From an uncultured Emticicia sp. (lineage in GTDB: Bacteria > Bacteroidota > Bacteroidia > Cytophagales > Spirosomataceae): 41,541 bases of DNA. This document shows, piece by piece, positions 8,695 through 16,635 of the stretch. The position numbers were made by a program, and so were the translations under genes. Every line of letters starts with the position of its first letter. The stretch's first letter is position 1. The notes below the pieces were generated by a model. That model ran no database searches. It saw only the letters and a program-made list of their open reading frames with translations, and was not told the origin of the DNA. The stretch is taken from NCBI RefSeq assembly GCF_937903345.1, contig NZ_CALCZQ010000054.1:1-41541 (forward strand). Reading direction: 5' to 3'.

Positions 8695-9537
8695 GTGAAA
8701 TATCGTTTAAAATTCGTATTTATTTTTCTTTGTCTAAGCATTATTTTTGTTTCGTGTTTTAGCCGATGGATTTTAACTGAAAAAGAGTTAAAAACTCATT
8801 ATACCAATAGAGTTTCAAAGCCCTTATTTCACATCATTGAAAATGATTCAACGAAACTTCATTTTGTAACTTTCGGCGTCGATACTGCCCAGCCAGTTTT
8901 GTTTGTTCACGGTGCTCCTGGCTCTTGGGACGGCTACCTAAATTTGTTGGACGACAGTTTACTTCAACATAATTTTCATCTTATTTCAGTTGACCGCCCA
9001 GGTTATGGCAAATCTCAAAAGCGACCAAAAAAGAAATTGTATAGCCTAGAAGAACAAGCAAAAAGCATAATATTCGCCTTAAAAAGTAATCATTCTAATA
9101 AAAAAGCAATTGTGATAGGTCGTTCTTATGGAGCTCCAATTGCTGCAAAATTGGCAGCAATGTATCCGGATAAAATCGAAAAAATAATTTTACTTTCACC
9201 TGCAATCGACCCAGACACGGAAAAATTTTGGTGGTTTTCTAAATTAGGAAAAGTTTTTTTGGTTCGTTGGTTTTTGCCTGAACGAATGAATACCGCAACT
9301 GATGAAAAATATGCTCATGTAAAAGAGTTGAAAATACTCAAAAATGACTGGAAATATATCCAATCAGATGTAACAGTAATGGCTGGAGGAAAGGATTGGA
9401 TTGTGGATACATCAAATTTTTCGTTCGCAAAAAAGATGCTTATCGGAAAAAATGCTAAATTTATATTTATTCCAGAATCAGGTCATTTAATTTCAAGTTC
9501 AAGACCCGATTTAGTAAAAAAAGAAATATTTAAATAG
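8695..9537 (+). CDS. Alpha/beta hydrolase, probable lipoprotein
   Basis: The product carries an alpha/beta hydrolase fold with nucleophile elbow GRSYG, an HGAPGSWDGY oxyanion region, GGKDWIVD supplying the acid and ESGHLI supplying the histidine. With the GTG at 8695 as start these are Ser144, Asp234 and His264. That start yields a 280-residue protein beginning VKYRLKFVFIFLCLS with a lipobox-like FVSC, so the protein is probably secreted and lipid-anchored. An in-frame TTG at 8665 would add ten residues (LIVSQLVNK) and bury the signal peptide, so I prefer GTG. No ATG is available. The substrate is unknown. The gene follows dprA by about 90 bases on the same strand and precedes an exported M20 hydrolase. 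Confidence 0.82.
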   Translation: MKYRLKFVFIFLCLSIIFVSCFSRWILTEKELKTHYTNRVSKPLFHIIENDSTKLHFVTFGVDTAQPVLFVHGAPGSWDGYLNLLDDSLLQHNFHLISVDRPGYGKSQKRPKKKLYSLEEQAKSIIFALKSNHSNKKAIVIGRSYGAPIAAKLAAMYPDKIEKIILLSPAIDPDTEKFWWFSKLGKVFLVRWFLPERMNTATDEKYAHVKELKILKNDWKYIQSDVTVMAGGKDWIVDTSNFSFAKKMLIGKNAKFIFIPESGHLISSSRPDLVKKEIFK

Positions 9538-9569
9538 TCATCAGTCGAAATTAGATAGGAAATATTCTA

Positions 9570-9577
9570 TACTTTTG
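9570..9577 (+). promoter_or_regulatory. Candidate -7 element for the M20 amidohydrolase gene
   Basis: TACTTTTG matches TAnnTTTG and lies 58 bases before the ATG at 9636. No clear -33 TTG is seen at the right distance. Confidence 0.3.
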
Positions 9578-9635
9578 ACTGTATACTGCAGATTGTTGAC
9601 TCAAAATCTAACCATTAACCAATCTTTAAAACATT

Positions 9636-11057
9636 ATGAAGCAACTCTTTTTTTTATGCTCTATCATTAGTGTGAGTATTTTTGCACAATCGCCCAAAGA
9701 CAAAATGCTTGAAAATATCGGCAAAAAAGAAATGTATTATGGCGGAATTGCCAAACAAATATGGAATTATGCCGAAGTTGGTTATCAAGAAACTAAAAGC
9801 TCAGCATTATTACAAGAAACACTTAGCAAGGAGGGTTTTAAAATCGAAAAAGGTGTGGCAGGAATACCAACTGCATTTACCGCAACTTTTGGTGAAGGAA
9901 AACCAACTATCGGAATTTTAGGCGAATTTGATGCCTTACCAGGTTTATCGCAAGATTCAACGGCTGACCAAAAATCAACTGGTGGAATCGCTGGCCACGC
10001 CTGCGGACATCATTTATTTGGCACAGCATCCGCCGCAGCGGCCATCTCTGTAAAAGAATACATGAAAGCAAATAATATAAAAGGTACGCTTCGTTTTTAT
10101 GGAACTCCTGCCGAAGAAGGTGGCTCTGGTAAAGTTTACATGGTCCGTGAAGGGCTTTTTAATGATGTTGATGCAGTCGTTCATTGGCATCCAGGCTCGT
10201 CGAATAGTGCAAGTTTTGGCACTTCTCTGGCTAATAAATCTGGAAAATTTCGATTCTATGGGGTTTCAGCCCATGCAGCTGCTTCACCCGAAAAAGGTCG
10301 TTCAGCTCTGGATGGTGTAGAGGCGATGGATAATATGGTAAATATGCTTCGTGAACACGTGCCGTCTGATACTCGTATTCATTACGTAATTACAAACGGT
10401 GGAAAAGCACCCAACGTAGTACCTGATTTTGCTGAAGTTTATTATTATGCACGAAGTCCACGCCGAAGCGATGTTATGGATGTTTGGTCAAGAATTGAAA
10501 ATGCAGCTAAAGGTGCAGCAATGGGAACTGGCACTCGTGTGGATTGGGAATTGACCGGTGGCACTTATGAATTATTGCCGAACGAAACACTTGCTAAAGT
10601 TATGCACGTAAATTTGACGAAAGTTGGTGGATTAAATTACACCACTGAAGAAAAAACATTTGCTGAAAAAATAAGTAAAAGTTTAGGATTAGAAAGCATA
10701 AAATATGAAGATGGAACAGGTGTTAAACCCTTGGCCGTCGAAAAAGGTGGTGGTGGCTCAACTGATGTTGGTGATGTAAGCTGGACAGTTCCGACTGTTG
10801 GTTTGACAACTGCAACTTGGGTTCCAGGCACACCTGCTCATAGTTGGCAAGCTGTTGCAGCTGGTGGCATGAGCATCGGTAGAAAAGGAATGATAAATGC
10901 CGCAAAAACAATGGCATTGACGGTAACTGACCTTTTTGAAAGTCCGCAAACACTAAAAGATGCAAAGATAGAATTTGAAAAAGCTCGTGGTACAAAAGAA
11001 TTCAAATACCAAGCGATGGTTGGCGATAGAAAGCCAGCTTTGGATTATAGAAAATAA
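9636..11057 (+). CDS. Exported M20-family amidohydrolase (AbgB/peptidase M20D type)
   Basis: 473 residues with a clear signal peptide (MKQLFFLCSIISVSIFAQ, cleavage near residue 18), so periplasmic. It belongs to the M20D amidohydrolases, which split N-acyl or p-aminobenzoyl-glutamate-like amides with two metal ions. The metal-site motif GHACGHH has His121, Cys123 and His125/126. GILGEFDALPGL, the catalytic GTPAEEGG and WHPG are all present. The dimerisation insert (about 195-310) contains SAHAAASPEKGRSALD. The closing metal-ligand segment is TPAHSW. The protein resembles AbgB more than the hippuricases. The substrate is not determinable. It is followed by a strong terminator shared with the convergent lipocalin-like gene. 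Confidence 0.9.
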   Translation: MKQLFFLCSIISVSIFAQSPKDKMLENIGKKEMYYGGIAKQIWNYAEVGYQETKSSALLQETLSKEGFKIEKGVAGIPTAFTATFGEGKPTIGILGEFDALPGLSQDSTADQKSTGGIAGHACGHHLFGTASAAAAISVKEYMKANNIKGTLRFYGTPAEEGGSGKVYMVREGLFNDVDAVVHWHPGSSNSASFGTSLANKSGKFRFYGVSAHAAASPEKGRSALDGVEAMDNMVNMLREHVPSDTRIHYVITNGGKAPNVVPDFAEVYYYARSPRRSDVMDVWSRIENAAKGAAMGTGTRVDWELTGGTYELLPNETLAKVMHVNLTKVGGLNYTTEEKTFAEKISKSLGLESIKYEDGTGVKPLAVEKGGGGSTDVGDVSWTVPTVGLTTATWVPGTPAHSWQAVAAGGMSIGRKGMINAAKTMALTVTDLFESPQTLKDAKIEFEKARGTKEFKYQAMVGDRKPALDYRK

Positions 11058-11091
11058 TTAAAAAAAACGAACTTCAAAAAAATTAGCTTGT

Positions 11092-11128
11092 AAAAGCGAA
11101 GCCAATCAGCATTGGCTTCGCTTTTTTT
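11092..11128. terminator. Bidirectional intrinsic terminator
   Basis: A perfect 15-bp stem (11092-11106 with 11111-11125, arms ending AGCGAAGCCAAT) has a CAGC loop, A residues on the left and seven T residues on the right. It lies between convergent genes: the M20 hydrolase ends at 11057, and the minus-strand lipocalin-like gene stops at 11127. Confidence 0.9.
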
Positions 11129-11582
11129 ATAACTTAATCAGTTTATCAAAGATTTTTAGTTCTCGAACCTTTTCTTCCACCTTTCTCATTATTAAACTGC
11201 TTATTTGTGATTCTCTGCATATTACATCCCAGCCTTTGGGTGTAAAAATTGTTGGCTCGAAGTATATAATTGCCCATTGTTTGGTAGAATCAAAATACAA
11301 AATCTGCCATTTGCTTGACAAAAGTGATAGAAAGCCATTTCCACGCCATTCAAAAAAAGTATTTTCAATGTTTAGTGGTTTATCAAAACCTTCGATTGAT
11401 TTTATTCGACCATTTTGAGTGTATTTAACTTCATCTATTAAGCCAATAACACCATCCTTTTCGGAGATTTTATAGTTGAAATTCGGATTGATTTTATCGC
11501 CTTTCAACCACATCGGAAAATTTGTTGAAATAATATACCATTTCCCTTCAAGTTCTTGTAGATTAATAGATTCTCTTGCCAT
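11127..11582 (-). CDS. Lipocalin-like protein
   Basis: 151 residues without a signal peptide. The N-terminal ELEGKWYIISTNFPMW is close to the first conserved lipocalin segment (GxWY followed by a hydrophobic/FP pair). WQILYFDSTKQWAIIYFEP and a final helix also fit a small eight-stranded beta barrel, in the manner of the bacterial lipocalin Blc but cytoplasmic. It could bind a small hydrophobic ligand, which is inference from the fold. The first 20 bases overlap the 3' end of the upstream AraC regulator gene in another frame, so the two are translationally linked. The ligand may be tied to whatever the regulator senses or to the divergent oxygenase operon. Assignment rests on one short motif and overall pattern. 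Confidence 0.6.
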   Translation of the reverse strand: MARESINLQELEGKWYIISTNFPMWLKGDKINPNFNYKISEKDGVIGLIDEVKYTQNGRIKSIEGFDKPLNIENTFFEWRGNGFLSLLSSKWQILYFDSTKQWAIIYFEPTIFTPKGWDVICRESQISSLIMRKVEEKVRELKIFDKLIKL

Positions 11583-12456
11583 TTATTTTTAAGTTTTTAG
11601 ATGAAAACTGAAATTCCCTAGTTCGCCATTCTTTTGGCGTAACATTTTTGTGCTTTTTAAATAATTTATTGAAATATGGAACATCACCAAAACCGCTTTC
11701 AAATGCCACTCTTTGAATTGGCAAATCCGTTTTATTGAGCAACTGACAAGCAAACTGTAGCCTAAACTCAATCAAGACCTCGACAAACGTTTTTTTTGTA
11801 ATATTTTTGAAATAACGACAAAACGAAGTTGGCGATAAATCGGCAATATTAGCCATTTGCTCAAGTTTAATATCTTCTTTGAAATTTTCAATCAAATACG
11901 AAAAAATCTTTTGAAAACGAGCCGTTTCCGATTGGTTGTATTGATGCTCGAAAAAGAAATCATCAATCGTAATAATTTCAGTGGTTTGACTAAGGATATC
12001 TAAAATTTCTAATAACCCAGCTATTTTTTTCAGTGGAGATTTATGCTGTAATAATATTATCTTTTCGGCTAGTTTTTCCTTTGTTTTTCCAACTATCTCA
12101 AAACCAGATTTTGATTTTTCTAAGAAAATTTTAACTTTTTGCATTTCTGGTAAATCACCTACACCTTTACCTAAAAATGACGCTCCAAATTGTATCACAA
12201 TAGCGGAAGCATTTTCATTCTCAATCGGTTGATTGACCCAACAATGAGGCAAATTAGCCCCTAAAAAAACTAAATCTCCTGCAATAAACTCATTTACCTG
12301 TTGGCCAATATAGCGTTGCCCTTCACCTTTCAAAATTAGGGTCAGTTCATATTCTGGATGAAAATGAAAAGGAGCTTCAAACTTTGGCACATCAAATGGT
12401 CGAAGGATAAACGAACTTGATTGTTCGGTGTTTAATTGTTCAAAAACTGCTTTCAT
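11563..12456 (-). CDS. AraC-family transcriptional regulator (cupin + HTH)
   Basis: 297 residues. The N-terminal cupin-type sensor barrel (about 15-100) has HFHPEYELTLI and GDLVFLGANLPHCW, a histidine-containing pocket. The C-terminal AraC/XylS double helix-turn-helix (about 190-290) has LEQMANIADLSPTSFCRYFK, QRVAFESGFGDVPYFNKLFK and the closing TPKEWR. It is divergent from the PhyH-dehydrogenase-esterase operon across 136 bases and is the obvious candidate regulator of it. The same gap holds two copies of ATCAAATC at 12529 and 12565 that could be half-sites. Its 3' end overlaps the lipocalin-like gene. Confidence 0.92.
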   Translation of the reverse strand: MKAVFEQLNTEQSSSFILRPFDVPKFEAPFHFHPEYELTLILKGEGQRYIGQQVNEFIAGDLVFLGANLPHCWVNQPIENENASAIVIQFGASFLGKGVGDLPEMQKVKIFLEKSKSGFEIVGKTKEKLAEKIILLQHKSPLKKIAGLLEILDILSQTTEIITIDDFFFEHQYNQSETARFQKIFSYLIENFKEDIKLEQMANIADLSPTSFCRYFKNITKKTFVEVLIEFRLQFACQLLNKTDLPIQRVAFESGFGDVPYFNKLFKKHKNVTPKEWRTREFQFSSKNLKINGKRIY

Positions 12457-12528
12457 AGTTTCATTTTCTCTTTCTTAAACCAATTTTTCAATATTTAAGA
12501 TAATATAAGACAATTATATGAAAAAAAA

Positions 12529-12572
12529 ATCAAATCATACCAATTAAAATTTATTCTACTTTGTATCAAATC
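12529..12572. promoter_or_regulatory. Direct repeat in the AraC/PhyH divergent promoter region
   Basis: ATCAAATC occurs at 12529-12536 and again at 12565-12572, 36 bases start to start, on the same strand, just before the PhyH start at 12593. AraC-family proteins often bind direct repeats, but this spacing is longer than the usual 21 bases, so the assignment is tentative. Confidence 0.25.
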
Positions 12573-12592
12573 TAATTCAACAAATTTAAGTA

Positions 12593-13399
12593 ATGAAAAG
12601 TCTTTTAAACGAAACTTACGAATTGTCAGCCGAGGCCATCGCTTTCTATCAAAAAAACCGCTTTGTCAAACTAAAAAATGTGTTAGACGCAGAAACTTTG
12701 ACATATTACGGCGAAGCTATTTCCCGAAAAGTAAATGAAATAAACAAGCAGGATAAGCCAATCGAACAGAGAGATACCTACGGGAAGGCTTTTCTTCAAA
12801 TTTTCAACCTTTGGCGTGAAGACGAAACCTGCAAAGAATTTGTTTTAAGCAAACGTTTAGGGCAGATTGCCGCCGAATTGATGCAAGCAGATGGAGCAAG
12901 ACTTTACCATGACCAAGCACTTTTTAAAGAAGCAGGAGGCGGAATAACGCCGTGGCATGCTGACCAATATTATTGGCCACTGAATTCTGACAAAACAGTC
13001 ACTGCTTGGATTCCGTTGCAACCTGTTCCGCTCGAAATGGGGCCTTTAGAATTTAGTGCAGGTAGCCATTCGATTATTGAAGGGCGAGAACTGGCCATCA
13101 GTGATGATAGCGAACAAAAGATTCAACAAAAGCTGAGAGTAACAGACTTTAAACACGTAATCGAAGCTTTTGATTTAGGGGAAGTTAGTTTTCATTCAGG
13201 CTGGGTTTTTCACCGTGCAGGAGCAAACAATACTGACGAAGTACGCAAAGTTATGACGATGATATACATGGACAGAGACATGATTTTGAAAGAACCAGAA
13301 AACGAAAATCAGAAAAAAGATTGGGAAGTATGGTGCCCTGGAGCGAATATAGGAGAAGTGATTGACACTTATTTAAACCCTGTAATTTATAGCAAATGA
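12593..13399 (+). CDS. Phytanoyl-CoA dioxygenase (PhyH) family oxygenase
   Basis: 268 residues, a non-haem Fe(II)/2-oxoglutarate-dependent oxygenase of the PhyH family. The iron triad is visible: WHADQYYW supplies His122 and Asp124, and VFHRAGAN supplies the distal His207. A tail WCPGANIGEVIDTYLNPV closes the domain. These enzymes hydroxylate an unactivated carbon, and in many cases the product then breaks down to an aldehyde. Its stop overlaps the start of the zinc alcohol dehydrogenase gene (ATGA, 13396-13399), so translation is coupled. The third gene is an esterase. Together they look like a short catabolic route: hydroxylation, oxidation, hydrolysis. The substrate is unknown. The AraC regulator is divergent. 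Confidence 0.88.
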   Translation: MKSLLNETYELSAEAIAFYQKNRFVKLKNVLDAETLTYYGEAISRKVNEINKQDKPIEQRDTYGKAFLQIFNLWREDETCKEFVLSKRLGQIAAELMQADGARLYHDQALFKEAGGGITPWHADQYYWPLNSDKTVTAWIPLQPVPLEMGPLEFSAGSHSIIEGRELAISDDSEQKIQQKLRVTDFKHVIEAFDLGEVSFHSGWVFHRAGANNTDEVRKVMTMIYMDRDMILKEPENENQKKDWEVWCPGANIGEVIDTYLNPVIYSK

Positions 13400-14502
13400 T
13401 ACATTGTAAAGCAGCCATAGCCGATGGTAAAGGCAGTTTTTCTATACAAGAAATATCAGTTGCCGAGCCACAAGGCGACGAGATTTTGGTTGAAATCAAA
13501 GCTGCCGGGGTTTGCCATACCGATTGGGACTCTCAATCCTGGAATAAGCGTTTGGTAATGGGCCACGAAGGGGCTGGTATTGTAAAGCAAGTCGGAGCAA
13601 AAGTAAAATCACTTAAAGTTGGCGATAAAGTAATGCTAAATTGGGCGATACCATGTTATGAATGCTTTCAGTGCCAAGAGGGAAACCAGCATATTTGCGA
13701 GAGAAACTCCGCCGTAACGGCAGGAAATAAATTAAGTGAAGGGCACGCTACTTTTACTTCAACAACTTGGAAGAAAATACCAATCGAACGGGCGTTTAGT
13801 TTAGGGACGATGTCAGAATACACACTTGTCAGAGAAGCTGCTTGTGTGAAAATACAAATCGAAATGCCATTTTCGTCGGCAGCTATTGTGGGCTGTGGCG
13901 TAATGACGGGTTACGGTTCAGTTGTAAACGCTGCCAAGGTAAAAGCTGGTAGTTCAGTGGTAGTATTGGGTACGGGAGGGGTTGGGTTGAATGTTATCCA
14001 AGGAGCTAGGATTTCGGGAGCAGGAAAAATAATCGCAGTGGATATCAATCATTTGAGGCTAGAAATGGCTAAAGAGTATGGTGCAACACATACAATTTTA
14101 GCAAACAAAAACGATATAGGTTTAACCGAAGTTGCCAAGGTTGTAAAAACCATGACAAACGGACGTGGTGCAGATTACGCCTTTGAATGTACAGCCATAC
14201 CTGCACTTGGTGCTGCTCCGCTGGCCATGATTCGCAATGCAGGCATGGCCGTGCAAGTGAGTGGAATCGAACAAGAAATTATGATTGATATGAATTTATT
14301 TGAATGGGACAAAATTTATATCAATCCACTTTACGGTAAAACTCGACCACAAATTGATTTTCCGATTTTACAAGAACTCTACGCTAAAGGCGAATTGATT
14401 TTGGATAAAATGGTTACGCAAACTTATTCGCTTGGTAATTTATCAAATGCATTTGCTGATATGCATACAGGCCAAAATGCCAAGGGAGTTATTGTATTTT
14501 AA
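13396..14502 (+). CDS. Zinc-dependent alcohol dehydrogenase
   Basis: 368 residues, a medium-chain dehydrogenase/reductase. Catalytic zinc ligands are Cys40 (GVCHTDWD) and His57 with Glu58 (MGHEGAG). Structural zinc is held by Cys87, Cys90, Cys93 and Cys101. The nucleotide site is VVLGTGGVGLNVIQ, followed by AVDIN with an acidic residue that favours NAD. The sequence is closest to the class III/aryl-alcohol type (CHTDWDSQ, GHEGAGIV). It overlaps the PhyH gene by four bases and is followed after nine bases by an esterase of the S-formylglutathione hydrolase-like group. That pairing is reminiscent of thiol-dependent formaldehyde oxidation. A true glutathione route is not shown: the usual class III determinants cannot be checked here. 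Confidence 0.9.
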   Translation: MIHCKAAIADGKGSFSIQEISVAEPQGDEILVEIKAAGVCHTDWDSQSWNKRLVMGHEGAGIVKQVGAKVKSLKVGDKVMLNWAIPCYECFQCQEGNQHICERNSAVTAGNKLSEGHATFTSTTWKKIPIERAFSLGTMSEYTLVREAACVKIQIEMPFSSAAIVGCGVMTGYGSVVNAAKVKAGSSVVVLGTGGVGLNVIQGARISGAGKIIAVDINHLRLEMAKEYGATHTILANKNDIGLTEVAKVVKTMTNGRGADYAFECTAIPALGAAPLAMIRNAGMAVQVSGIEQEIMIDMNLFEWDKIYINPLYGKTRPQIDFPILQELYAKGELILDKMVTQTYSLGNLSNAFADMHTGQNAKGVIVF

Positions 14503-14511
14503 AAACATAAA

Positions 14512-15300
14512 ATGAGTCAATTTTTTACCACCGAAAAAGCTACTTATCAAGACCTGGATTTCATTACGGTGAAAAGTAATGCATTGAAGAAACGTGCCGA
14601 TATTACGGTTTATGCCCCTTCAAATGTAGATAAGCATGTTCCGCTCGTTATTTTATTGCATGGAGTTTATGGAAGCCATTGGGCATGGGCAATCAAAGGA
14701 AATGCTCACATAACTACTCAAAACCTTATTGAAACCGAGCATATAAAGCCAATGATTTTAGCAATGCCATCTGATGGATTATATGCTGATGGAAGTGGAT
14801 ATGTTCAGCATCAAACCGCTGATTATGAACGTTGGATTATAGAAGATGTAATTAATGTGATGAAAGAACAATATCCACAAATAACTGAAAAATCACCAAT
14901 TTTTATTGCTGGCCTTTCGATGGGTGGATTTGGAGCCTTGCGTTTGGGAGCAAAATATCCAAATTTATTTAAGGCATTTTCAGGACTTTCTTCAATAACA
15001 CATTTTAATCAAATCGGTGAATTTGTTGCCGATTTTGAGAAATTAAAACACGATACTTTGACAAAAGATGGTGTATTGGAATGGATTTTGAAAAACAAAA
15101 ATTCCATCCCTTCTTTTAGGTTTGATTGTGGAACTGATGACATTTTGATTGAACACAACCGACAATTACACAATGAACTCGAAAAGTATCGAATACCACA
15201 TATTTATCAAGAATTTTCAGGTGGACACACTTGGGAATATTGGACTGAGCACCTTACCGATACATTATTATTTTTCAACAAACATTTAGATAAATATTAA
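14512..15300 (+). CDS. Alpha/beta hydrolase, esterase D / FrmB-like
   Basis: 262 residues, cytoplasmic serine esterase of the putative-esterase family (esterase D, antigen 85, S-formylglutathione hydrolase). Visible are LLHGVYGSHWAW (oxyanion region), the nucleophile elbow GLSMGGFGALRLG with Ser136, FDCGTDDIL with the acid, and SGGHTWEYW with His239. GGHTWEYW is close to the family signature in formylglutathione hydrolases and related esterases. It is the third gene of the PhyH-dehydrogenase-esterase operon, nine bases after the dehydrogenase, so it probably hydrolyses an ester or thioester product of that enzyme. No terminator hairpin is evident in the 70 bases before the convergent SafE-like gene. 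Confidence 0.88.
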   Translation: MSQFFTTEKATYQDLDFITVKSNALKKRADITVYAPSNVDKHVPLVILLHGVYGSHWAWAIKGNAHITTQNLIETEHIKPMILAMPSDGLYADGSGYVQHQTADYERWIIEDVINVMKEQYPQITEKSPIFIAGLSMGGFGALRLGAKYPNLFKAFSGLSSITHFNQIGEFVADFEKLKHDTLTKDGVLEWILKNKNSIPSFRFDCGTDDILIEHNRQLHNELEKYRIPHIYQEFSGGHTWEYWTEHLTDTLLFFNKHLDKY

Positions 15301-15370
15301 ATTTGACATCTCGAAAAACAAAAAAAGCAAGAAAAATCTCTTACATTTTCAAACCTAAACCAAATAACGG

Positions 15371-16066
15371 CTAATGACAAAACGGAATGTTTGATAAATC
15401 AATATTCCGATTAATGATATGTGGAAACGAAATAATTAAGCCTCTGAAAATTAACCATAAACCGATGAATGAATAAGTTATCGGAATTAGTTTTGGTAAC
15501 TTTGCTCCGAAAGTTTTTTTTAGCCATGTTGCTCCTAAACTAAGGCCCAACATCATGGGTAATGTGCCTACTCCGAACAAAACCATGAATAACATTCCAT
15601 CAGTGAACGCTTCGGCAAGAAATGCTCCGCTTAATGCTGCATAAACCAATCCGCAAGGTAGAAAACCATTTAAAACGCCAAACGATAACTGTGTTGCCAA
15701 TGAATGCTTCTTAAAAAGCTTTGATAATGAACCTTTTATTAAGTTTGTAAAACCAAAAACATAATTATTCAGACTGAGTTTATGTTTCCATGATTTGGGT
15801 AAAAACACGCCAATCAAAATCAACACACCCAAAAGGATAGAAAGTGATTTTTGGGATATAAAATATATGGTACTTTCTCCGATAAAACCCACCAATAAGC
15901 CGAGAAAGGCATAAGTCAATATTCTTCCGCCATTATATAATACTCGCCCCATGATAAATTTGCCGCGTTTGGAGTTATCGGCAGGTAACATCATAGCAAT
16001 TGGACCGCACATACCAACGCAGTGCAAACTACCAATAAAGCCCATGATGAATGCTGAGTAAAACAT
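15371..16066 (-). CDS. SafE/TauE-like (DsbD-related) membrane protein of the cbb3 locus
   Basis: 231 residues with about six transmembrane helices. It belongs to the SafE/TauE-like group related to the DsbD/CcdA core (often labelled urease accessory protein UreH-like). The opening segment has HCVGMCGP (His15, Cys16, Cys20) in the first helix, and NGFLPCGLVYAAL lies in the second half. The paired Cys/Met-rich sites suggest metal or thiol handling. In Bacteroidetes this gene regularly closes the ccoNOQP-GH group and is presumed to help copper supply or oxidase assembly. That is association only. It is last in the minus-strand cbb3 cluster, 94 bases after ccoH. Confidence 0.85.
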   Translation of the reverse strand: MFYSAFIMGFIGSLHCVGMCGPIAMMLPADNSKRGKFIMGRVLYNGGRILTYAFLGLLVGFIGESTIYFISQKSLSILLGVLILIGVFLPKSWKHKLSLNNYVFGFTNLIKGSLSKLFKKHSLATQLSFGVLNGFLPCGLVYAALSGAFLAEAFTDGMLFMVLFGVGTLPMMLGLSLGATWLKKTFGAKLPKLIPITYSFIGLWLIFRGLIISFPHIINRNIDLSNIPFCH

Positions 16067-16160
16067 ATTTTAAGGCAATAGATTTTAGACAAGAAATTTG
16101 AAAAAAGAGAAAGTGTTTAAAAAAAACATTTTGTCACTTGTCTAGTATCTTACAACGTAA

Positions 16161-16598
16161 CTATAAGGTAATCTTTTCTTCTTTGTAATAAGCTTTGCCG
16201 TCTTTATTCCATAATACTTTTATAACCCACAAGCCTCTGTCGAGATTTGCTACAGGAATATATTGACTTTCGGCATTGGCAATTTCAAGTTTTACAGCAA
16301 AGTCTTTTCGGGCATCGGCCGGACGATAGAAATTAATATTACCAGTCGAACCAATAGATTCCTTCGGAAAAACTAATTTAACTATCCGATTTTCGGATAC
16401 ATATTGAAATTTCAATTGTGTAGAAAGTTGATTAGTATTATTCATTTGGTCGATGTCGTTTTGGTAAGATATTTCCTTTTGATAATAATCTTGACTCACC
16501 AAATGAATATCATCTTGTTGGAGACACTGCCAGACTAAAAAGCCCATAAAACCAACAAAACATACATAAACAATTGCTATTTTTTTTCCCCAGTTCAT
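16161..16598 (-). CDS. ccoH: FixH/CcoH family cbb3 oxidase assembly protein
   Basis: 145 residues with one N-terminal transmembrane helix (about 5-27, IAIVYVCFVGFMGFLVWQCL) and a periplasmic domain. DDIHLVSQDYYQKEISYQ is the FixH hallmark segment (VSxDYYxKxI). FixH/CcoH is needed for assembly of cbb3 oxidase and is thought to act with the copper ATPase CcoI. It sits directly after ccoG (37-base gap) and before the SafE-like gene, in the expected order. Confidence 0.92.
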   Translation of the reverse strand: MNWGKKIAIVYVCFVGFMGFLVWQCLQQDDIHLVSQDYYQKEISYQNDIDQMNNTNQLSTQLKFQYVSENRIVKLVFPKESIGSTGNINFYRPADARKDFAVKLEIANAESQYIPVANLDRGLWVIKVLWNKDGKAYYKEEKITL

Positions 16599-16635
16599 CT
16601 TTTCTAATTGAAAATTTTTAATTAATAATTGACAA

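Noticed and set aside
10637..10995. Minus-strand frames inside the M20 amidohydrolase
   Set aside because: Shadow frames of a gene with clear catalytic motifs. No signal, motif or promoter supports them.
13396..14502. Glutathione-dependent formaldehyde dehydrogenase as a firm name for the zinc alcohol dehydrogenase
   Set aside because: The class III resemblance and the FrmB-like neighbour are suggestive, but glutathione use is uncertain in this lineage and no substrate-specific residues could be verified.
16086..16144. Inverted repeat TAGACAAG / CTTGTCTA in the ccoH to SafE-like gap
   Set aside because: Arms are 8 bp with a 43-base AT-rich spacer. No T-run or regulatory context makes it more than a chance repeat.
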